In this document: positions 1-5,681 of the stretch, piece after piece
Position numbering within the stretch: the first letter of the stretch is position 1
Layout of the letters: each line of letters starts with the position of its first letter
Source of the DNA: JBNJDW01 sp051745265
GTDB taxonomy: Bacteria; Pseudomonadota; Alphaproteobacteria; Micavibrionales; CSBR16-224
DNA: 13,712 nucleotides
NCBI GenBank assembly: GCA_051745265.1
Contig: JBNJDW010000030.1
Location: 1-13,712 of the forward strand
Direction: 5' to 3'
The notes under the pieces: generated by a model
What the model saw: the letters and a program-made list of their open reading frames with translations, nothing else
Databases searched by the model: none
Told to the model about the DNA's origin: nothing
Translations under genes and position numbers: made by a program

Positions 1-26
1 GCATCGCAGATGCAATATCCGTTACC

Positions 27-42
27 AGGCCTGATCAGGCCT
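27..42. repeat. 16-bp perfect palindrome at the 3' end of nrdR
   Basis: The sequence AGGCCTGATCAGGCCT is its own reverse complement and touches the last base of the nrdR stop codon. It could fold as a short GC-rich hairpin at the end of the nrdR coding region. No run of T follows on the minus strand, so it is not a standard intrinsic terminator. It may be a protein site, an RNA stabiliser or chance. Confidence 0.5.
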
Positions 43-515
43 TACACGCTTTCCGCCTTGTCATAGGTTTTCTTTAAATCGCCAAGAAATTCATTGAAAT
101 CCCCGACTTCGCGGAAGTTTTTATAGACCGAGGCATAGCGCACATAACCGACAGGATCAATATTGGCCAGAGCCTCCATCGCCATGGCGCCGATCTTGTT
201 TGAGCTGACCTCAGCATCGCCCGCACTTTCCAGCCTGCGAACGATCGAGGTAACCACCCGTTCGACATTCTCAAGATCAACCGGCCGTTTTTGCAGACAT
301 AACCGGAAACTGCGTGACAGTTTGTCACGGTCGAAAGCTTCGCGCCGCCCGTCCCCTTTGACAACGGTCAGTTCACGAAGCTGAACGCGTTCAAAAGTCG
401 TAAACCGTCCTTCACAGGCATGGCAGACCCGGCGACGGCGTATGGCTGCGCCGTCCTCGGCCCCTCTGGAATCTTTTACCTGCGTATCATCGCTACTGCA
501 AAACGGGCATTTCAT
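42..515 (-). CDS. nrdR: Transcriptional repressor NrdR
   Basis: The product is 157 residues, the normal size for NrdR, the nucleotide-sensing repressor of ribonucleotide reductase operons. A zinc ribbon at the N-terminus has four cysteines at residues 3, 6, 31 and 34 (CPFC and CHAC), with the arginine-rich RRRR stretch before the second pair. An ATP-cone domain, which binds ATP or dATP, covers about residues 49-139 (VVKGDGRREAFDRDKL onward). The ATG start at 513-515 is preceded by a strong GGAGGT Shine-Dalgarno six bases upstream. Only 21 bases separate it from glyA, so the two are very likely co-transcribed. NrdR next to glyA and rpiB is a familiar alphaproteobacterial order, often continuing into riboflavin genes, which would lie off the left edge. 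Possible NrdR boxes at the head of this operon are described separately. The identification is secure. Confidence 0.97.
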   Translation of the reverse strand: MKCPFCSSDDTQVKDSRGAEDGAAIRRRRVCHACEGRFTTFERVQLRELTVVKGDGRREAFDRDKLSRSFRLCLQKRPVDLENVERVVTSIVRRLESAGDAEVSSNKIGAMAMEALANIDPVGYVRYASVYKNFREVGDFNEFLGDLKKTYDKAESV

Positions 516-536
516 ATTAAGACCTCCGCTGTCAAA

Positions 537-1826
537 TCAGGTATTTGACAAGTAAGAATAAATCGGAAATTCATTGCACAGCGCTTTAACGCGCTCTGCA
601 ACATCGCGTTCAACTTCGGCATTGCCCTCCTCACCATTTTTGGCGAGCCCATGCAGGACTTCGAGAATAAAGGCACCGGTTTGTTCAAATTCTGTTTCCT
701 TAAAGCCGCGGGTTGTGGCCGCAGGCGTGCCTAAACGGATGCCCGAGGTCACAAAGGGCGATTCCGGATCAAACGGTACGGTATTTTTATTAGATGTCAG
801 CCGGGCGCGATCAAGGCTTTTTTCAGCGGCTTTACCGGTCAGCTTAACGGGGCGCAGATCCACCAGCACAATATGACTGTCCGTCCCGCCGGTGACGATA
901 TCAAGCCCGCCGTCTTTCAGCGTTTTGGCCAGTGCCTTGGCATTATTCATCACCTGTCCGGCATAGGTTTTAAATTCAGGGCGCAGTGCCTCGGCAAAGG
1001 CCACAGCCTTGGCGGCAATCACATGTTCAAGCGGGCCGCCCTGCAATCCCGGGAACACGGCAGAATTGATTTTTTTGGCAATTGTCTCATCATTGGTCAG
1101 GACCATACCGCCCCGTGGCCCGCGCAGCGTTTTATGCGTGGTCGTCGTCACCACATGCGCATGCGGGAGCGGTGAGGGATATAATCCTGCCGCAATCAGC
1201 CCGGCGTAATGGGCCATATCAACCATCAGATAGGCGCCGATTTCATCACAAATCACCCGAAAGCGTTCAAAATCAATCGCCCGCGGATAGGCTGACGCCC
1301 CGGCAATGATTAATTTCGGTTTATGTTCTTTGGCCAGTTTTTCAAGCTGATCATAATCAATCAATCCGTCTTCTTCCCGAACGCCGTAATGAATGGCATT
1401 GAACCATTTACCGGACTGGTTGGCACCTGAACCATGGGTCAGATGGCCGCCCTGATCAAGCGCCATGCCCATAAACGTATCCCCCGGCTGTAACAGCGCC
1501 TGAAAAACCGCCTGATTGGCCTGCGCCCCTGAATGCGGTTGAACATTGGCAAAACCGCAACCGAAAAGCTGTTTTGCGCGCTCGATTGCCAAATTTTCGG
1601 TCACATCGACATATTCACAGCCGCCGTAATAGCGTTTGCCGGGATAGCCTTCTGCGTATTTATTGGTCAGCACACTGCCTTGCGCCTCCATAACCGCTCT
1701 AGAAACAATGTTTTCCGAGGCTATCAGCTCAATTTGATTTTGCTGACGTTCAAGTTCTTTATTGATGCCGCCTATGACATCCGGGTCTGTTTCAGAAAGC
1801 GGTGCATTAAAAAAACTGTTCTCCAT
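537..1826 (-). CDS. glyA: Serine hydroxymethyltransferase
   Basis: This PLP enzyme interconverts serine plus tetrahydrofolate with glycine plus 5,10-methylene-tetrahydrofolate in the cytoplasm and supplies one-carbon units. The protein is 429 residues from the ATG at 1824-1826, the usual length. Diagnostic stretches are IELIASEN (32-39), YAEGYPGKRYYGGCE (58-71), the VDMAHYAG loop (202-209) and TTTTHKTLRGPRGG, where Lys232 should form the Schiff base with PLP. The frame stays open upstream to an ATG at 1862, which has its own AAGGA about ten bases ahead. I prefer the 1826 start because it gives the usual family N-terminus (xxxFFNAPLSETDPDV) and has GGGGAGA seven bases or less upstream. The upstream ATG would add 12 residues and cannot be excluded. 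It sits between rpiB (stop at 1882) and nrdR in one operon. Confidence 0.97.
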   Translation of the reverse strand: MENSFFNAPLSETDPDVIGGINKELERQQNQIELIASENIVSRAVMEAQGSVLTNKYAEGYPGKRYYGGCEYVDVTENLAIERAKQLFGCGFANVQPHSGAQANQAVFQALLQPGDTFMGMALDQGGHLTHGSGANQSGKWFNAIHYGVREEDGLIDYDQLEKLAKEHKPKLIIAGASAYPRAIDFERFRVICDEIGAYLMVDMAHYAGLIAAGLYPSPLPHAHVVTTTTHKTLRGPRGGMVLTNDETIAKKINSAVFPGLQGGPLEHVIAAKAVAFAEALRPEFKTYAGQVMNNAKALAKTLKDGGLDIVTGGTDSHIVLVDLRPVKLTGKAAEKSLDRARLTSNKNTVPFDPESPFVTSGIRLGTPAATTRGFKETEFEQTGAFILEVLHGLAKNGEEGNAEVERDVAERVKALCNEFPIYSYLSNT

Positions 1827-1881
1827 GAGAATCTCCCCGGATTTGCGTTGTGCTTGTATCATGATATCACCGTCCTTAAAT

Positions 1882-2322
1882 CTATAGCTTGTTGACCCGG
1901 CGCATATGGCGTTCTTCACCCAAAAAGCCGGTCTTTAAAAAGGTTTCAATACAGTCAAAAACAACTTCTTCGCCCAATATACGGGCGCCAAGGGCCAGAA
2001 CATTGGCATCATTATGCTCCCGCGACAACCGCGCGGTGGTAACATCATGGCACAGGACACAGCGTGCCGCCGGAAAACGATTAACGGCAACTGAAATACC
2101 GATGCCGGTACCGCAGACGACGATACCGCGCGTGGCCTCACCACTTTCCAGACATTCACCCATTTTTTTGCCGTAATCAGGATAATCAACGGAATCTTCA
2201 TTATGTGTGCCTAGATCAATGACGCCGTAGCCGTTATTTTCCAGCCAGTTTAGAATCTTTTGTTTAAGCGCATATCCGGCATGATCGGCGGCAAGAGCAA
2301 TGATATTGTTTTCTGAAGCCAT
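1882..2322 (-). CDS. rpiB: Ribose-5-phosphate isomerase B
   Basis: RpiB interconverts ribose 5-phosphate and ribulose 5-phosphate in the pentose phosphate pathway. The 146-residue protein has the LacAB/RpiB fold signatures. These are AADHAG at residues 11-16, the phosphate-binding CGTGIGIS loop beginning at Cys70 (the expected catalytic base), and SREHNDANVLALGARI from residue 100 with His103 and Asn104. It is the first gene of the rpiB-glyA-nrdR unit, and its product feeds ribose phosphate to nucleotide synthesis, which fits the company of nrdR. The ATG at 2320-2322 has CAGGA about ten bases upstream. That Shine-Dalgarno partly lies in the arm of a long inverted repeat (2336-2390). A sugar-isomerase relative with another substrate is possible in this family, but the operon context argues for ribose 5-phosphate. 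Confidence 0.95.
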   Translation of the reverse strand: MASENNIIALAADHAGYALKQKILNWLENNGYGVIDLGTHNEDSVDYPDYGKKMGECLESGEATRGIVVCGTGIGISVAVNRFPAARCVLCHDVTTARLSREHNDANVLALGARILGEEVVFDCIETFLKTGFLGEERHMRRVNKL

Positions 2323-2323
2323 A

Positions 2324-2373
2324 CTATATTTTGTCCTGAACAGGTTTTAAAAGTCACTATATACTAAATATAG
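2324..2373 (-). promoter_or_regulatory. Possible NrdR boxes upstream of rpiB
   Basis: From memory, the NrdR box has a ten-base core C-w-A-t-A-T-a-T-w-G. The plus strand shows CTATATTTTG at 2324-2333 and CTAAATATAG at 2364-2373, each matching nine of ten positions, with starts 40 bases apart. A third, weaker match, CTATATACTA (8/10), starts at 2357, 33 bases from the first. NrdR usually binds two boxes spaced by whole helical turns, and nrdR is the last gene of this operon, so autoregulation is plausible. The region is AT-rich and the outer flanks of the boxes match poorly, so chance matches are a real risk. Confidence 0.3.
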
Positions 2374-2390
2374 TAGCTCAGCCTGTTCAG
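2336..2390. promoter_or_regulatory. Nested inverted repeat in the rpiB leader
   Basis: An outer pair of nine-base arms, CTGAACAGG (2336-2344) and CCTGTTCAG (2382-2390), surrounds an inner pair of seven-base arms, ACTATAT (2356-2362) and ATATAGT (2368-2374), which are separated by five bases. The two pairs are nearly concentric. As DNA the inner pair looks like a dimer operator. As minus-strand RNA the whole could fold into a two-part hairpin whose 3' arm runs into the rpiB Shine-Dalgarno (CAGGA). The intergenic stretch 2323-2404 holds no gene. Confidence 0.5.
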
Positions 2391-2404
2391 CAAGGGTAAA
2401 TTTT

Positions 2405-2611
2405 TCAAACAATATGACCTTTTTTACGGAGCACATATTCCAGCCGCTTCAAAGCGTTTCGTTTCAACATGACCTCACCGGCATTGGCGGGGCCCTGAAT
2501 TGAAATTTCGGTCAGGGTACGGGTATCCATTGCCGATACTTTGACATACTGGCCAATTGGATGAAATTCGATGATGACTTCACGTCCGGCCATTGGATCA
2601 CTGGCTGACAT
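2405..2611 (-). CDS. Small conserved protein, DUF6898-like
   Basis: This is a 68-residue soluble protein of unknown function. The core (GREVIIEFHPIGQYVKVSAMDTRT, then EISIQGP, then LKRNALKRLEYVLRKKG) resembles, from memory, the small alphaproteobacterial family DUF6898. No catalytic motif, signal peptide or membrane segment is visible. The predicted shape is two or three beta strands followed by a basic helix near the C-terminus. The ATG at 2609-2611 is supported by AAGGG eight bases upstream. The internal Met7 has no Shine-Dalgarno. It is transcribed away from gcdH out of a shared intergenic region, and it lies 82 bases upstream of rpiB on the same strand, so read-through into rpiB is possible. 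I am confident that it is a gene, less so about the family name. Confidence 0.75.
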   Translation of the reverse strand: MSASDPMAGREVIIEFHPIGQYVKVSAMDTRTLTEISIQGPANAGEVMLKRNALKRLEYVLRKKGHIV

Positions 2612-2616
2612 TCTCT

Positions 2617-2666
2617 TTGCCCTTCTCTGGAACCCGTTCTATAGTTAAACTATAAACATAGTTTAA
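2617..2666 (+). promoter_or_regulatory. gcdH promoter overlapped by inverted repeats (candidate operator)
   Basis: A sigma-70-like promoter reads TTGCCC (2617-2622), a 17-base spacer and TATAGT (2640-2645), which predicts a start near 2652. Two overlapping inverted repeats cover the -10 and the start site. The first is TATAGTT-A-AACTATA (2640-2654). The second has nine-base arms TTAAACTAT (2645-2653) and ATAGTTTAA (2658-2666) around a four-base centre. A dimeric repressor bound here would block gcdH and probably also the divergent DUF6898-like gene. The gcdH Shine-Dalgarno AAGGA follows at 2674-2678. Confidence 0.6.
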
Positions 2667-2686
2667 GAAAAGCAAGGAATAGAAAA

Positions 2687-3868
2687 ATGGCAAAAGCTGA
2701 ATTCGACTGGCAGGACCCGCTTCTTCTGGACAGCCAATTGACTGAAGAGGAACGGATGATCCGTGATGCCGCGCGGGCCTATTGTCAGGAACAACTGATG
2801 CCGCGCATTCTTCAGGCCAACCGCCATGAAAAATTTGATCCGGCGATTATGACGGAAATGGGCGAGCTTGGTCTTTTAGGGCCAACGCTGGAAGGCTATG
2901 GCTGCGCCGGGGTCAATTATGTCTCCTACGGCCTGATCGCGCGCGAGGTTGAACGCGTTGATTCCGGTTACCGTTCGGCCTGTTCGGTTCAGTCATCGCT
3001 GGTTATGTATCCGATTTACGCTTTTGGTACCGACGCCTTAAAAGACAAATTCCTGCCCGGCCTTGCCACTGGCGAGCTGATCGGCTGTTTTGGCCTGACG
3101 GAACCTGACGCCGGGTCCGATCCCGGATCAATGACAAGTCGGGCCAAGAAAGTCGACGGTGGTTATCAGTTGTCCGGCGCCAAAACCTGGATTACCAATT
3201 CACCGATTGCCGATGTCTTTGTCGTCTGGGCCAAAGCCACAGATGAAGACAACGCCATTCGCGGCTTTGTCCTTGAAAAAGGTATGAAGGGCCTGTCCGC
3301 CCCAAAAATCGAAGGCAAAATGTCCCTGCGTGCTTCAATCACCGGTGAAATTGTCATGGAGGATGTTTTTGTCCCCGAAGAAAACGCCTTTCCGGAAGTC
3401 CGCGGGTTAAAAGGCCCGTTCAGCTGCCTGAATAATGCCCGCTTTGGCATTGCCTGGGGCAGCATGGGCGCCGCGGAATTTTGCTGGCATGCCGCCCGGG
3501 ATTACACGCTGGAGCGTAAAATGTTTGGCAAGCCCCTGGCCGCCACCCAGCTGGTCCAGAAAAAGCTTGCCGATATGCAGACTGAAATCACCCTTGGCCT
3601 GCAAAGCGCCCTGCAGCTGGGCCGCATGAAAGACAACGGCACCTGCGCTCCCGAATCCATTTCAATGTTAAAACGCAACAATTGCGGAAAAGCCCTTGAT
3701 ATTGCACGCGTTTCCAGAGATATGCATGGTGGAAACGGTATTGCCGATGAATATCATGTCATCCGCCACGCGATGAATCTGGAGGCTGTGAACACCTATG
3801 AAGGCACCCATGATATTCATGCCCTGATTTTAGGACGGGCACAGACCGGATTGCAGGCTTTTGGATAA
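2687..3868 (+). CDS. gcdH: Glutaryl-CoA dehydrogenase
   Basis: This flavoprotein oxidises and decarboxylates glutaryl-CoA to crotonyl-CoA in the breakdown of lysine, tryptophan and glutarate, passing electrons to ETF. The 393-residue protein fits the family length. It has FDWQDPLLLDSQLTEEERM at the N-terminus, YRSACSVQSSL near residue 95 (the arginine typical of glutaryl-CoA binding), and the acyl-CoA dehydrogenase signatures CFGLTEPDAGSDPGSM (134-149) and KTWITNSPIADVFVVWAK (166-183). NTYEGTHDIHALILGRA is present with Glu372 as the expected catalytic base. These distinguish it from short-chain acyl-CoA dehydrogenases. The ATG is preceded by AAGGA eight bases upstream. It is the only gene of its transcript, bounded by an operator-like promoter and a strong terminator. 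A MarR-type regulator lies convergent to it. Confidence 0.95.
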   Translation: MAKAEFDWQDPLLLDSQLTEEERMIRDAARAYCQEQLMPRILQANRHEKFDPAIMTEMGELGLLGPTLEGYGCAGVNYVSYGLIAREVERVDSGYRSACSVQSSLVMYPIYAFGTDALKDKFLPGLATGELIGCFGLTEPDAGSDPGSMTSRAKKVDGGYQLSGAKTWITNSPIADVFVVWAKATDEDNAIRGFVLEKGMKGLSAPKIEGKMSLRASITGEIVMEDVFVPEENAFPEVRGLKGPFSCLNNARFGIAWGSMGAAEFCWHAARDYTLERKMFGKPLAATQLVQKKLADMQTEITLGLQSALQLGRMKDNGTCAPESISMLKRNNCGKALDIARVSRDMHGGNGIADEYHVIRHAMNLEAVNTYEGTHDIHALILGRAQTGLQAFG

Positions 3869-3876
3869 GTCATAAA

Positions 3877-3906
3877 AAAAAGCCCGCTTAAGAAAGCGGG
3901 CTTTTT
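3877..3906. terminator. Bidirectional intrinsic terminator between gcdH and the MarR gene
   Basis: The hairpin stem AGCCCGCTT (3881-3889) pairs perfectly with AAGCGGGCT (3894-3902) around an AAGA loop. Flanking A and T runs extend the pairing. On the plus strand five T follow the stem, and on the minus strand eight T follow it. It therefore can end both gcdH and the convergent regulator, whose stop codon is at 3921-3923. Confidence 0.93.
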
Positions 3907-3920
3907 AAATTAAAAACTGT

Positions 3921-4397
3921 TTAGCTGTTAGCGGTCTGGGTGGTCAATGTGCCGACCCCCATCTGTCTTTCCCAAAAACGCTCGAGATCTCTCAGCCCTT
4001 TATTCAATTCCTGCAAACATTCTGTATTTACAGGGGTATCATCAAGATTGGCAATATGCTGTTCATAAAGGTTAGACAGTGATTTATAAAGATTTTTGCC
4101 TTTGGCCGACAACCGCACGCGAACTGAACGTTTATCATGGATCGAACGTTCCTGAACCAGATATTCATTTTCGACCATTTTCTTAACGTTATAAGATACG
4201 TTAGAGCCCAGGTAATAGCCGCGGGCCGTCAATTCCCCGACAGTCATTTCATCATCGCCGATATTATACAAAATCAGGCTTTGGACGTTATTGATATCAT
4301 GGAGACCGCCACGTTCAAGCTCAACCTTCAGAACTTCCAGAAACTGGCGGTGCAGGCGTTCGATCAATGTAATGGTTTCATGGTATGGAGTTAACAC
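3921..4397 (-). CDS. MarR-family winged-helix transcriptional regulator
   Basis: This is a dimeric DNA-binding regulator of the MarR class. From the GTG start at 4397 it has 158 residues. Helical dimerisation segments lie at about 1-45 and 103-143. The winged helix is at about 51-100, with MTVGELTARGYYLGSNVSYNVKKMVENEYL as helix-turn-helix and SIHDKRSVRVRLSAKG as the wing. The recognition part resembles alphaproteobacterial regulators related to LdtR, but this is from memory and weak. The frame also allows a TTG start at 4454, giving 177 residues. I prefer GTG because a promoter and a palindrome occupy the first codons of the longer form, and AGAGGG lies nine bases before the GTG. It is convergent with gcdH and downstream of HIBCH on the same strand, so a role in amino-acid or acyl-CoA catabolism is a guess from position. 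Confidence 0.85.
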   Translation of the reverse strand: MLTPYHETITLIERLHRQFLEVLKVELERGGLHDINNVQSLILYNIGDDEMTVGELTARGYYLGSNVSYNVKKMVENEYLVQERSIHDKRSVRVRLSAKGKNLYKSLSNLYEQHIANLDDTPVNTECLQELNKGLRDLERFWERQMGVGTLTTQTANS

Positions 4398-4427
4398 GGT
4401 TTTCAGCCCTCTTGGAGTATCTATTAC

Positions 4428-4460
4428 GACTATATTAAACTTTAGTCCAGTCAAGGTAAA
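4428..4460 (-). promoter_or_regulatory. Promoter and palindrome of the MarR gene
   Basis: On the minus strand TTTACC (4455-4460), a 17-base spacer and TAATAT (4432-4437) form a plausible promoter, with initiation near 4425 and a leader of about 28 bases to the GTG start. A 20-base imperfect palindrome (4428-4447) lies over the -10 and most of the spacer. Its outer arms are GACTA and TAGTC, and it contains an ACTATA half-site like those before gcdH and rpiB. This arrangement suggests autorepression. Confidence 0.5.
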
Positions 4461-4495
4461 GCCTAATCCCTATAAATCAAGCTCTTTCCTTTATA

Positions 4496-5578
4496 TTACA
4501 GCGCAAGGTTCCAATCCTCATAGCTATCCAGAATATGCTGATACGCAAAACTTTCCAGGTCTTTGTAGGCAGATGACCATTGCGGCGCATGATCCTTGTC
4601 AATTAAAGCGGCGCGCACCCCTTCGTAAAAGTCAGGATGCTCCATAAAAAAGCGGCTTAGCTTGTATTCTGCCGCCATGACATCATCAAAATCCTTATCC
4701 CGGCTGGCCCGTATATGGGCAAGCGCAATCACAACACTGATTGGGCAGGCCTGACGCAGCTGTTTCAGTGTATCTTGCGCCCAGTCACCGCCTTCCGCCT
4801 CCAGATTGCGGAATATTTCATCGACTGTATCCCCTTTAAACACACGATCGATATCAGAAAACATGGGTTCCAGATCGCTGTGAACATCGATGTTTTCTTC
4901 GCAGTAATTGGCCAGAATGGCATTAATGATACTGGTTCCATCAGCCCGCTGCCAATCTGCCGTTCTAAGATTATCCAGCAAAGGTTCGATTCCATCGACA
5001 TCAATAAAATGGGTCGCAAGTTTACATTTCAGCATGTCGCCACCGGATATCGAGCTGCCTGTCATGGCAAGCCATGTGCCGATTTCACCCGGCAGACGAT
5101 TAAGCGCATAACCACTGCCGACATCCGGGAAAAAACCGATATTGACTTCCGGCATGGCAAAACGGGCGCGTTCAGTCACGATCCGGTGACTGCCATGAAC
5201 AGAAATGCCCATGCCACCCCCCATACAGATGCCATCAATGAATGAAATATACGGCTTTTGTAAATGCTGTATTCTGGCGTTCAATTGATATTCCGCGCGA
5301 AACAGCTTGTTGCAAAGCTCGTCATCTCCGGTGCCCTCTTGCAATTCCTTTGCGGCCTTGGCAACGGCTTTGATATCACCGCCGGCACAAAATGCTTTGT
5401 CTGAATTTGAAGTGACCAGAACAATGCGGACAGATTTATCCTCGGCAAAGGCCTCCAGACATTTATCCATCTCAATAATCATTTCCAAAGTCAGGGCGTT
5501 TAAAGCCTCCGGACGGTTGAGCGTAATCTCTCCCACGCCTCGCTCGACTTTTGATTTAATATGCTCTGTCCCGTTCAT
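4496..5578 (-). CDS. 3-hydroxyisobutyryl-CoA hydrolase (enoyl-CoA hydratase/isomerase family)
   Basis: The 360-residue protein is longer than a normal enoyl-CoA hydratase (about 260) and matches HIBCH, which releases 3-hydroxyisobutyrate from its CoA ester in valine degradation. The crotonase-fold landmarks are NRPEALNALT (21-30), FCAGGDIK (63-70, oxyanion hole), GICMGGGMGISVHGSHRI (117-133) and AMPEVNIGFFPDVGSGYALNRLPG. In the last of these, Glu144 and Asp152 are in the positions expected for the hydrolase catalytic pair. The C-terminal extension with FFMEHPDFYEGVRAALIDKD is typical of HIBCH. The ATG at 5578 is chosen because the family begins just before the first strand; the frame is open 20 codons further upstream but those residues do not look like the family. 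The Shine-Dalgarno is weak (AGG). Two abutting palindromes lie just upstream. Confidence 0.9.
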   Translation of the reverse strand: MNGTEHIKSKVERGVGEITLNRPEALNALTLEMIIEMDKCLEAFAEDKSVRIVLVTSNSDKAFCAGGDIKAVAKAAKELQEGTGDDELCNKLFRAEYQLNARIQHLQKPYISFIDGICMGGGMGISVHGSHRIVTERARFAMPEVNIGFFPDVGSGYALNRLPGEIGTWLAMTGSSISGGDMLKCKLATHFIDVDGIEPLLDNLRTADWQRADGTSIINAILANYCEENIDVHSDLEPMFSDIDRVFKGDTVDEIFRNLEAEGGDWAQDTLKQLRQACPISVVIALAHIRASRDKDFDDVMAAEYKLSRFFMEHPDFYEGVRAALIDKDHAPQWSSAYKDLESFAYQHILDSYEDWNLAL

Positions 5579-5594
5579 TATGACCAGCCTGTCT

Positions 5595-5624
5595 ATTATC
5601 TTAAAAATTAAGATGGCATGCCAT
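5595..5624 (-). promoter_or_regulatory. Promoter region with two palindromes upstream of HIBCH
   Basis: A 17-base inverted repeat with seven-base arms ATCTTAA (5598-5604) and TTAAGAT (5608-5614) meets a perfect 12-base palindrome, ATGGCATGCCAT (5613-5624). On the minus strand TGGCAT (5618-5623), a 17-base spacer and GATAAT (5595-5600) could be a promoter, which both palindromes would overlap. The -35 match is poor. The half-sites differ from the ACTATA type seen near gcdH, so a different regulator, for example of TetR or GntR type, is implied if the site is real. Confidence 0.45.
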
Positions 5625-5681
5625 GATCCCCTCTGCAACCCCTGACGCCTTTATTTTAAATCTTGCCGAATATGCAGAATT

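Noticed and set aside
1..41. Start of a ribD-like gene at the left edge (ATG on the minus strand at 2-4)
   Set aside because: Riboflavin genes often follow nrdR, but only one codon would be inside the window and there is no clear Shine-Dalgarno.
1827..1919. N-terminal extension of glyA up to 1919
   Set aside because: The added 31 residues do not resemble serine hydroxymethyltransferases and would overlap rpiB; a good Shine-Dalgarno precedes the ATG at 1826.
2645..2666. CtrA-type site (TTAA-N7-TTAA) before gcdH
   Set aside because: The two TTAA-like ends are separated by 14 bases rather than seven; an ordinary dimer operator explains the symmetry better.
4715..5245. A 176-codon open frame on the plus strand, antisense to the HIBCH gene
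   Set aside because: It is wholly inside a confident gene, lacks a recognisable domain or Shine-Dalgarno, and its composition is what the opposite strand of a coding region gives.
5642..5681. Terminator hairpin downstream of the six-helix membrane protein gene
   Set aside because: The possible stem has internal mismatches and no T-run follows on the minus strand.
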